Assembly: GCA_963925015.1 (NCBI GenBank) | Contig: CAWUTX010000025.1 | Span: forward strand, 1 to 13,413 | DNA: 13,413 bases | Source of the DNA: JAQBXX01 sp963925015 | Lineage (GTDB): Bacteria; Pseudomonadota; Gammaproteobacteria; SURF-13 | Direction of reading: 5' to 3' | Shown: positions 6,926 to 12,413 of the stretch, piece after piece | Layout of the letters: the number at the start of each line of letters is the position of its first letter | Position numbering within the stretch: position 1 is the first letter of the stretch | Notes under the pieces: model-generated | The model's database searches: none | The model's input: only the letters and a program-made list of their open reading frames with translations | What the model was told of the DNA's origin: nothing | Made by a program: the position numbers and the translations under genes

Positions 6926-7296
6926 TCTAAAGCGAGCAGCTTCTCTTCCAGCACATCGAGGTCTGGGATGACGGCGGCTTCGCCGTTCACGACCACATGG
7001 CAGTGCATGAGCGGATGCAGTTCGGTCTCGTGCTCGATCACGGCGAGACTGTCTTCACTCACCTGCAGCAATTGCGGCATCCCCTGCACCACCAGCCCGA
7101 AGAAGCTCAATTGCGCGTGACCGCCCGGCGCGTTCAGCACCACAATCTTCGACTGCCGCGTGTCCACAGGCACACCCTCGTCGCAGGCGGCCTCGAATGA
7201 AACCACCGCGATGGTGTGGTCGCGCCAGGTGAGGCGGCCTAGCAGCCACGGCGGCACATCTGCTAACGGCTCCAGGACGACGCGAACATGGGAGAG
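6922..7296 (-). pseudogene. 5'-truncated CheW-like protein (ChpC type) remnant
   Basis: Reading the minus strand, the frame 7296 to 6922 encodes the C-terminal two thirds of a CheW-domain protein. It starts in ...VVLEPLADVPPWLLGRLTWR and continues through KIVVLNAPGG, FFGLVVQGMPQLLQV and a C-terminal acidic tail ending LLALD. The PPWLLGRLTWR segment is the conserved CheW strand; resemblance is closest to ChpC/PilI-type proteins of the type IV pilus chemosensory (Pil-Chp) system. A TAG at 7297-7299 closes the frame upstream. I find none of the expected N-terminal CheW strands (LLLP...AVAEV) in any frame before it. A GTG at 7257 could start a 111-residue product, but it would lack the first strands of the fold, so I call it a remnant. 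In Pseudomonas aeruginosa the pil-chp cluster lies next to gshB, so the location near gshAB fits ancestral synteny. Confidence 0.7.
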
Positions 7297-7299
7297 CTA

Positions 7300-7540
7300 T
7301 CAACGGGGAGGTCTTCCCTCTTGCAGCATGGTAGGATATTGATAGTAATTTCACAATATGCCCTGACCCACATCGATGCTCAAGGTAACGGTCGGGCACA
7401 TACCCGTATGTTATTGTATACCTGCCGTGCTTGGTTTATATCGCATGCCATCCAACTGGCGAAGCTGACTGTACCGCAGCAAAGTTTTGAGATTACTCAG
7501 GAGTCACCAAGTAAGGCTACAATCTGACCCATGAGTATCT
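7300..7540. other. Lower-GC intergenic stretch before gshA, no gene recognised
   Basis: This 240-nt stretch is visibly richer in A and T than the genes on both sides. A 79-codon plus-strand frame runs through it (7288-7527), but its translation resembles no family I know and it lacks a ribosome binding site, so I do not call it. There is a near-perfect palindrome at 7398-7411 (acatac-cc-gtatgt) and a weak 6-bp repeat (atattg 7336-7341 / caatat 7354-7359). The N-terminal part of the CheW-like gene should have been here if intact, so the stretch probably replaced it. It presumably holds the gshA promoter region. Confidence 0.5.
7515..7523 (+). promoter_or_regulatory. Putative -10 element for gshA
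   Basis: GGCTACAAT at 7515-7523 contains TACAAT, identical to the putative -10 before soxY. No convincing -35 lies 16-18 nt upstream. If used, transcription would begin near 7530, giving only about 10 nt of leader before the gshA ATG at 7541. The mini-frame ATG at 7531 (MSIYA, stop at 7546-7548) would then be almost leaderless. Weak support. Confidence 0.3.
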
Positions 7541-8848
7541 ATGCGTAGCGAAGCCCTGCATACCGTGCCCCATCTCACTACGGCCCTCAATGGGCCGCTG
7601 CAACTGATCGAACGCCATCTGCTGGCGCACCAGGCGCGCATCGAGCAGTGGCTGCGCCAGCAGTGGCTGGAAACCCCGGCGCCGTTTTACGCCTCGGTGG
7701 ATCTGCGTAACAGCGGCTTCAAGCTTGCGCCGGTAGACACTAACCTGTTCCCGGCCGGGTTCAACAACCTCAATCCCGCCTTCCTGCCGCTCTGCATCCA
7801 CGCCGTGCAGAGCGCCATCGAGCGCACCTGTCCGCGCGCCGCCAATGTGCTCATCATTGCGGAGAGCCACACGCGCAACCTGTTTTATCTTGAGAGTCTG
7901 GCCACGCTGCGCGACATCATTAAATGGGCTGGCTTTGAAGTGCGCATCGGCTCGCTGCTGCCGGACATGGAGCCGCCGCCGGATGTCCTGCTGCCCTCGA
8001 AACGCAGCCTGCGACTTGAGCCGATCCGTCGCAGCGGCGACCGCGTGAGCGTACAGGACTTTACGCCCTGCATGGTGCTGCTCAATAACGACCTCTCCGC
8101 AGGGCGCCCCGCCCTCCTGGAAGGTCTGGCGCAGCCCGTCATTCCGCCGCTGGCGCTCGGCTGGCACAACCGGCTCAAGTCCGATCATTTCGAGCACTAC
8201 CAACGGGTGGCGACGGAATTCGCCGAGCTCATCGACATTGACCCGTGGCTGATCGACCCCTTGTTCCGCCGCTGCGGCGAGATCAACTTCATGAAGCGCG
8301 AGGGCGAAGACTGCCTCGCCACCAACGTCGATGCGCTGCTGGTCGCCATCCAGCGCAAATACGACGAATACGGCCTCGACAAGCGGCCCTTCGTGGTGGC
8401 TAAGGCCGACGCCGGCACTTACGGCATGGGCGTGATGAGCGTGCACAGCGGCAACGAGATGCGCGAACTGAATCGCAAGGAGCGCACGCGCATGGCGGCC
8501 ATCAAGGGCGGCCAGGAGGTGAGCAAGGTCATTATGCAGGAAGGCGTGTACACCTTCGAAACCTTGGGCGAGGCCGGCAACGAGGCCGTCGCCGAACCAG
8601 TGGTGTACATGATGAACCATTTTGTCGTGGGTGGTTTTTACCGCGTACACAAAAACCGTGGCGTGGATGAAAACCTGAACGCCCCTGGCATGCACTTCGA
8701 GCCGCTCGCCTTCGCCGAGCCCTGCACCGCCCCGGATCACGGCCAGGCACCGGACGCCGCCCCCAACCGCTTCTATGCCTATGGCGTGATCGCGCGGCTG
8801 GCGCTGGTTGCGGCGGCTAGAGAAATAACGGCAGTGGCGAGTAGCTAG
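7541..8848 (+). CDS. gshA: Glutamate-cysteine ligase, Acidithiobacillus ferrooxidans type
   Basis: GshA makes gamma-glutamylcysteine from glutamate, cysteine and ATP, the first step of glutathione synthesis. The 435-residue protein is of the proteobacterial family first described from A. ferrooxidans (TIGR02049/GshA) and is unrelated in sequence to E. coli GshA. Recognisable conserved stretches are SVDLRNSGFKLAPVDTNLFPAGFNNL-type sequence near residues 52-77, the NNDLSAG and GWHNRLKSDHF segments, KADAGTYGMGVM starting at Lys288, QEGVYTFE, and the run GGFYRVH...ENLNAPGMHFEP near the C-terminus. ATG 7541 has only a weak ribosome binding site. The last residues (ITAVASS) and the TAG stop are encoded by the left arm of a heptamer repeat, so the natural C-terminus has probably been altered. 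gshB follows at once, and the two likely form an operon. Confidence 0.93.
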   Translation: MRSEALHTVPHLTTALNGPLQLIERHLLAHQARIEQWLRQQWLETPAPFYASVDLRNSGFKLAPVDTNLFPAGFNNLNPAFLPLCIHAVQSAIERTCPRAANVLIIAESHTRNLFYLESLATLRDIIKWAGFEVRIGSLLPDMEPPPDVLLPSKRSLRLEPIRRSGDRVSVQDFTPCMVLLNNDLSAGRPALLEGLAQPVIPPLALGWHNRLKSDHFEHYQRVATEFAELIDIDPWLIDPLFRRCGEINFMKREGEDCLATNVDALLVAIQRKYDEYGLDKRPFVVAKADAGTYGMGVMSVHSGNEMRELNRKERTRMAAIKGGQEVSKVIMQEGVYTFETLGEAGNEAVAEPVVYMMNHFVVGGFYRVHKNRGVDENLNAPGMHFEPLAFAEPCTAPDHGQAPDAAPNRFYAYGVIARLALVAAAREITAVASS

Positions 8849-8920
8849 TGGCTAGGAACAACAAAAGGCCATCTATGCACGACTTTCCTCGCAACTCACA
8901 ACTCGCTACTCGCTACTGCC
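8830..8920. repeat. Inverted heptamer arrays across the gshA-gshB junction
   Basis: On the plus strand the left arm (8830-8859) reads GGCA, then heptamers GTGGCGA, GTAGCTA, GTGGCTA, then GGAAC. The reverse complement of the right arm (8884-8920) reads GGCA, then GTAGCGA, GTAGCGA, GTTGTGA, GTTGCGA, then GGAAA. Over the outer 19 bases the arms match at 17 positions (8830-8848 with 8902-8920), so the RNA can form a long hairpin. Each arm is a degenerate tandem of GTNGCGA, with one more unit on the right. The left arm provides the end of gshA; the right arm encodes residues of the gshB N-terminus. The gshB ribosome binding site and ATG lie between the arms. Confidence 0.8.
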
Positions 8921-9870
8921 TCAAACTCGGCGTAGTGATGGATCCCATCGCCCGCATCAACATCAAAAAGGACACCACCTTCGCCATGCTGCTGGCAGCG
9001 CAGCAGCGCGGCTGGTCACTCAGCTATATGGAACAGGGCGATCTGTTGCTGCGCGACGGGCGCGTCAGCGCGCGCATGCGCGCGCTGCGCGTGCAGGACG
9101 ACACTGAAAAATGGTTTGAATTTACCGGCTCGGAATCCGCAGCGCTGGACACGCTTGATGTCATCCTGATGCGCAAGGATCCGCCCTTCGACATAGAATA
9201 TCTCTACACCACCCTGCTGCTCGAACGCGCTGAAGCGGCCGGCGTGCGGGTAGTGAACAGGCCGCAGGCGCTGCGCGATTGCAACGAGAAATTATTCACC
9301 GCCTGGTTTCCGCAATGCACGCCGCCGACGCTGGTGACGCGCGATGCCTATGCCCTGCGCGCTTTTCTCGCCGAGCACGACGACATCATTCTCAAACCGC
9401 TGCACGGCATGGGCGGCGCTTCCGTATTCCGGCTACGTAGCGGCGACCCCAACATCAACGTGGTGATCGAAACGCTGACGCAGCACGGCGGCGGCTTCAT
9501 CATGGCACAGCGCTTTATTCCTGAGATCCGTGAAGGTGACAAACGCATTCTGATGATCGACGGCGAACCCGTGCCGTACGCGCTCGCGCGCATCCCCGCG
9601 CGGGGCGAGACACGCGGCAACCTCGCGGCGGGTGGGCGCGGCGTGGGCGTAACGCTGTCCGCACGCGACCGCTGGATCTGCGCTGAGGTGGGGCCGCAGT
9701 TGCGCGCGCGCGGCCTGCTGTTCGTGGGGCTCGATGTGATCGGCGATTATCTCACCGAGATTAATGTCACCAGTCCGACGTGTGCACGTGAACTCGATAC
9801 ACTCTATGGGTTAAACATAGCTGCGCAGTTTCTCGATGTGGTTGAGAAACAAGTAACAAGTGGCAAGTAA
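8875..9870 (+). CDS. gshB: Glutathione synthetase (ATP-grasp, E. coli type)
   Basis: GshB adds glycine to gamma-glutamylcysteine with ATP to give glutathione. The core from LKLGVVMDPIARINIKKDTTFAMLL onward matches the E. coli family (316 aa), with the ATP-grasp glycine-rich loop KPLHGMGGAS (Lys174), IMAQRFIPEIREGDKRI, ARIPARGETRGNLAAGG, and the metal-binding EINVTSPT (Glu295, Asn297). Choosing the start is not trivial. The conserved first strand (KLGVV) lies upstream of the internal ATG at 8938, and no start codon sits just before it. ATG 8875 has a strong aaaagg (8863-8868) at 6-nt spacing, so I take it, giving 331 residues with a 15-residue extension largely translated from a heptamer repeat. 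GTG 8848 would be longer but lacks support. The last residues (KQVTSGK) also come from a repeat, the terminator arm. Confidence 0.94.
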   Translation: MHDFPRNSQLATRYCLKLGVVMDPIARINIKKDTTFAMLLAAQQRGWSLSYMEQGDLLLRDGRVSARMRALRVQDDTEKWFEFTGSESAALDTLDVILMRKDPPFDIEYLYTTLLLERAEAAGVRVVNRPQALRDCNEKLFTAWFPQCTPPTLVTRDAYALRAFLAEHDDIILKPLHGMGGASVFRLRSGDPNINVVIETLTQHGGGFIMAQRFIPEIREGDKRILMIDGEPVPYALARIPARGETRGNLAAGGRGVGVTLSARDRWICAEVGPQLRARGLLFVGLDVIGDYLTEINVTSPTCARELDTLYGLNIAAQFLDVVEKQVTSGK

Positions 9871-9910
9871 AAAAGAAGTATTCTTGCCACTTGTTACTTG
9901 CTAATTTTTT
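9850..9910 (+). terminator. Intrinsic terminator of gshAB made from an inverted repeat
   Basis: Positions 9850-9867 and 9883-9900 are exact 18-base reverse complements around a 15-nt A-rich loop, followed after ctaa by six T residues (9905-9910). This meets the form of a rho-independent terminator, with an unusually long stem. The arms consist of heptamers (AAGTAAC, AAGTGGC, AAGTAAA), the same design as the gshA/gshB repeat with another word. The left arm is translated as the last residues of GshB, and TAA at 9868-9870 is the stop. Confidence 0.85.
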
Positions 9911-9937
9911 GATGAGCGGCGTGGTGAGCGGTATAAT
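9909..9937 (+). promoter_or_regulatory. Strong sigma70-type promoter for the tonB-like gene
   Basis: TTGATG (9909-9914, 4/6 to -35) and a perfect TATAAT (9932-9937) are separated by exactly 17 nt. The predicted start site is near 9944, about 30 nt before the ATG at 9975. The first two bases of the -35 box are the last two T residues of the gshB terminator tract, so the terminator and promoter are packed together. Confidence 0.75.
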
Positions 9938-9974
9938 TGCGCAGGCCATGCTGACTGAAGCAGGTTCATAAATC

Positions 9975-10850
9975 ATGTTTGTAGCAATGCCTTTACCCGC
10001 ACCTGTCGGCGCGAATGACCGGCTCGGTCTCACGCTGTTTTTCGCCGTGGTGCTGCATGCCCTGTTCATTCTCGGCGTGCGCTTTGACATGATCACGCTG
10101 CCGCTCGAGAATCCTTTCCCGGCGATGGAGATTACGCTGGTTACGAGCCGCGCAGAGAAGGCGCCGGATCAAGCCGATTTTCTCGCGCAGGCCAATCAGC
10201 GCGGCGGCGGTAACACGGACGAGATCACACGCCCGGTCACGCCGCCACCCGCCGCCGAAATTGCGCAACAGGAAACGGCGGCGACACTCCCCATCATACC
10301 TGACAGGCCGCAGACAAAAAACAAGCTCACGGCGCAGGCCCCGTCGCCACACAAGACCGAGGCCTACCAGGAGGAAAAGCAGGAAGCACCTGCCGATGCG
10401 CCTTCCGCCGCCGATCTCGTCGCACGCAGCCTGCAAATCGCTAGCCTCTCCGCCGAGATCAATGAGTCGCGCGAGGCCTACGCAAAACGTCCGCGCCAGG
10501 CCTTCATCTCCGCCGCCACGCACGAGTACAAGTACGCCAGCTACATGGAGGCCTGGCGCAGAAAAGTGGAGCAGATCGGCAATCTGAATTACCCCGGCGA
10601 GGCGAGGCGCAACAATCTCTCCGGCAGCCTGATTCTCGATGTCGCGCTCAACCCCGATGGCAAGGTGCACAGCATCGCCCTGCGCCGCTCGTCCGGGCAC
10701 AAGGTGCTGGATGACGCCGCTATCGCCATCGTGAAACTCGCCGCCCCCTACGCCCCATTTCCGGACAACATCCGCAAAGACACCGACATACTCCACATCA
10801 CGCGCACCTGGCAATTTCTGCGCGAGAACCGCCTGTCGAGCACGAACTAA
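9975..10850 (+). CDS. TonB family energy transducer
   Basis: TonB proteins pass proton-motive energy from ExbB-ExbD in the inner membrane to outer-membrane receptors for iron chelates, vitamin B12 and similar ligands. The 291-residue product has a short cytoplasmic start, one membrane segment at about residues 17-36 carrying a His (His28) as in the TonB anchor, and a long periplasmic linker with Pro and charged residues (about 45-190). The C-terminal TonB domain (about 190-285) includes NLNYPGEARR (Tyr206-Pro207), SLILDVALNPDGKV, and APYAPFPDNI. ATG 9975 has agg at 9962-9964, slightly far; ATG 9987 is an alternative. It has its own promoter and no exbBD beside it. The gshB-tonB-yqgE order is conserved in Pseudomonas, where this paralogue is one of several TonBs, so it need not be the main iron-uptake TonB. 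Confidence 0.88.
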   Translation: MFVAMPLPAPVGANDRLGLTLFFAVVLHALFILGVRFDMITLPLENPFPAMEITLVTSRAEKAPDQADFLAQANQRGGGNTDEITRPVTPPPAAEIAQQETAATLPIIPDRPQTKNKLTAQAPSPHKTEAYQEEKQEAPADAPSAADLVARSLQIASLSAEINESREAYAKRPRQAFISAATHEYKYASYMEAWRRKVEQIGNLNYPGEARRNNLSGSLILDVALNPDGKVHSIALRRSSGHKVLDDAAIAIVKLAAPYAPFPDNIRKDTDILHITRTWQFLRENRLSSTN

Positions 10851-10857
10851 GTGCTCG
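10837..10857. repeat. Small hairpin at tonB-like 3' end
   Basis: cgagcac at 10837-10843 pairs exactly with gtgctcg at 10851-10857 across a 7-nt loop that contains the tonB stop codon. No T-run follows, so termination here would be weak or factor-dependent. Confidence 0.4.
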
Positions 10858-10864
10858 TCTCACA

Positions 10865-10894
10865 GTGTCACTCGGCAACAGCGCGTGCTACAAT
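10865..10894 (+). promoter_or_regulatory. Putative promoter for yqgE-ruvX-pyrR-pyrB
   Basis: GTGTCA (10865-10870, 4/6 to -35) and TACAAT (10889-10894, 5/6 to -10) are 18 nt apart, in the 74-nt spacer before yqgE. The -10 sits in the same GCTACAAT context as before soxY and gshA. The start site would be near 10901, giving a leader of about 24 nt, too short for a PyrR- or UTP-type attenuator in the leader. Confidence 0.5.
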
Positions 10895-10924
10895 GCACAC
10901 AATTCGAGGGCGCCCATTCGAGAC

Positions 10925-11485
10925 ATGGAACCCGGCAGTCTTAAAAATCACCTCCTCATCGCCATGCCCACGCTGGCGGATCCCCACTTTTTTCACAGTG
11001 TCATCTATCTCTGCGCACACAGCGCGGAAGGCGCGATGGGCATCGTCGTCAATCAGCCTCTGGTGATCACGCTAGGTGAAGTGTTGCAGCACATCAAAAT
11101 CAAACCCCGCCGCCAGGAACTCGGACAGCGCCCCGTGTATCTCGGCGGCCCGGTGCGTCGCGATGCGCTATTTGTCATCCATGAGCCGCTACAGCGTTGG
11201 GAATCCACGCTGGTCGTCACCGACCGAATCGGCGTGACCACCTCGCCCGACATTCTCCAGGCGCTCGCCGAAGATGAGCTCTCCGGCGATACCTTGGTAG
11301 CGCTCGGTTATGCCGGTTGGGACGCCGGCCAGCTCGAACAGGAAATCGCCGACAACGCCTGGCTGAGCGGAACGGCGGATACCTGCGTCCTGTTTCAAAC
11401 CCCCGCCGAGGATCGTTGGGCGGCGGCGGCGCTGCTGCTGGGTGTGGACATGAGCCGACTCTCCGGCGAGGTGGGCCACGCATGA
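10925..11485 (+). CDS. yqgE: YqgE/AlgH family protein
   Basis: A member of the conserved YqgE/AlgH (DUF179) family, whose biochemical role is not settled; AlgH was linked to alginate regulation in Pseudomonas. The 186-residue protein (E. coli 187) shows the characteristic LIAMPTLADPHFFHSVIYLC near the start, GAMGIVVNQP, LGGPV, and GYAGWDAGQLEQEI (Gly128 onward) followed by N-x-WL. ATG 10925 is used; a frame extending upstream to 10865 would run through the putative promoter and adds no conserved sequence. The stop overlaps the ruvX start (ATGA). The yqgE-ruvX pairing is very common in gammaproteobacteria. Confidence 0.93.
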   Translation: MEPGSLKNHLLIAMPTLADPHFFHSVIYLCAHSAEGAMGIVVNQPLVITLGEVLQHIKIKPRRQELGQRPVYLGGPVRRDALFVIHEPLQRWESTLVVTDRIGVTTSPDILQALAEDELSGDTLVALGYAGWDAGQLEQEIADNAWLSGTADTCVLFQTPAEDRWAAAALLLGVDMSRLSGEVGHA

Positions 11486-11910
11486 CGGCGCACACATTGC
11501 TCGGTTTTGATTACGGCGCCCGGCATATCGGCGTAGCCGTCGGACAGCAGATCACCCACACCGCCACCGCACTGGAAACGCTGGCCCTGCGCCACCACCG
11601 GCCGGACTGGAGCGCCATCACGCGCTTGGTCGCCGAGTGGCAACCGCAGGCCTTCGTAATCGGGGTGCCGCTGAACCTGGACGGCAGCGAAAGTCCCGTC
11701 ACGCGCGCGGCACGCCGCTTTGGTCACCAGTTGCATGGGCGCTATCAGCTTCCCATACATACCATCGACGAGCGGCTGTCGTCGCACGCTGCCGCAGAAC
11801 TGATGCAGCATGCGCCGGAGCGAAAGGCACGCGGCGATGTCGATAAATTCGCGGCGCAGATCATTCTGCAAACCTGGCTCATGAGCAACCATTCCGGCCC
11901 GCATCCATGA
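11482..11910 (+). CDS. ruvX: RuvX/YqgF, RNase H-fold nuclease
   Basis: RuvX (YqgF) is an RNase H-like enzyme proposed as an alternative Holliday junction resolvase and implicated in 5' processing of pre-16S rRNA. The 142-residue protein has the fold's acidic and glycine motifs: LGFDYGARHIGVAVG with Asp10, FVIGVPLNLDGSES, TIDERLSS with Asp96-Glu97, and a C-terminal DVDKFAAQIILQTWL with the third acidic position. ATG 11482 overlaps the yqgE stop by four bases; reading further upstream in frame only translates the yqgE coding region in another frame. The stop overlaps the pyrR start (ATGA at 11907-11910), so yqgE, ruvX and pyrR are probably translationally coupled. Confidence 0.93.
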   Translation: MTAHTLLGFDYGARHIGVAVGQQITHTATALETLALRHHRPDWSAITRLVAEWQPQAFVIGVPLNLDGSESPVTRAARRFGHQLHGRYQLPIHTIDERLSSHAAAELMQHAPERKARGDVDKFAAQIILQTWLMSNHSGPHP

Positions 11911-12413
11911 ACGCCATGCCCGACACCCACACACTCCTCGCGGACATGGCGCAAACACTGCAAGCCCTGCTCACTAAAGAGCACAAGACAGACGCGGCGA
12001 TGATCGGCATTCATTCCGGCGGTGCGTGGGTGGCCCAACGCCTGCATCAATTGCTGAACATGCATCAGCCGCTGGGCACGCTGGACATCTCTTTTTATCG
12101 CGATGACTTCACGCGTATCGGCATGCATCCGCAGATCAAGCCGTCGCATCTGCCGTTCAACGTGGATGAGCGTCACATCATACTGGTGGATGACGTGCTT
12201 CATACCGGGCGCACGATCCGCGCCGCATTGAACGAAATCTTCGACTACGGCCGTCCGGCGAGCGTGACCCTCGCCGTGCTGGTCGAGCGCCCCGGACGGG
12301 AGCTGCCGATAGAAGCGCACGTCGCTGGCTACCACATGGCGCTGGCGCACAACGAACATGTAAGACTGAGCGGGCCGGATGAACTGCGCCTCACGGTGCA
12401 ACGTAAAATATGA
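11907..12413 (+). CDS. pyrR: PyrR, uracil phosphoribosyltransferase-type regulator
   Basis: PyrR-family proteins have the type I phosphoribosyltransferase fold. In Gram-positives they bind pyr mRNA and attenuate it; in gammaproteobacteria the homologue lies in the pyr cluster and its regulatory mode is less clear. The 168-residue product has the PRPP-binding motif ILVDDVLHTGRTIRAAL (Val94-Thr103 at its core), the IGIHSGGAWVAQRL region, and DISFYRDDF. The C-terminal part VAGYHMALAHNEHVRLSG differs from typical members, so PRT activity is not certain. No attenuator-like structure is visible ahead of it or of pyrB. Start and stop both overlap neighbours (ATGA), making it part of a tight operon with pyrB. 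Confidence 0.93.
   Translation: MNAMPDTHTLLADMAQTLQALLTKEHKTDAAMIGIHSGGAWVAQRLHQLLNMHQPLGTLDISFYRDDFTRIGMHPQIKPSHLPFNVDERHIILVDDVLHTGRTIRAALNEIFDYGRPASVTLAVLVERPGRELPIEAHVAGYHMALAHNEHVRLSGPDELRLTVQRKI

Noticed and set aside
7288..7527. 79-codon plus-strand frame in the gap before gshA
   Set aside because: No similarity I can recognise, no ribosome binding site, and it runs into the putative gshA promoter; kept as intergenic.
7517..8740. 407-codon minus-strand open frame opposite gshA
   Set aside because: It mirrors the third-position GC pattern of gshA, its translation is His/Val/Ala-rich and of no family, and gshA is unmistakable on the plus strand.
9993..10814. 273-codon minus-strand frame opposite the tonB-like gene
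   Set aside because: Translation is Arg/Gly-rich with no domain; the tonB reading has a membrane segment and a C-terminal TonB domain.
10865..10924. Longer YqgE starting at 10865
   Set aside because: The added sequence runs through a promoter-like region and is not conserved; MEPGSLKNHLLIAMP at 10925 is the family start.
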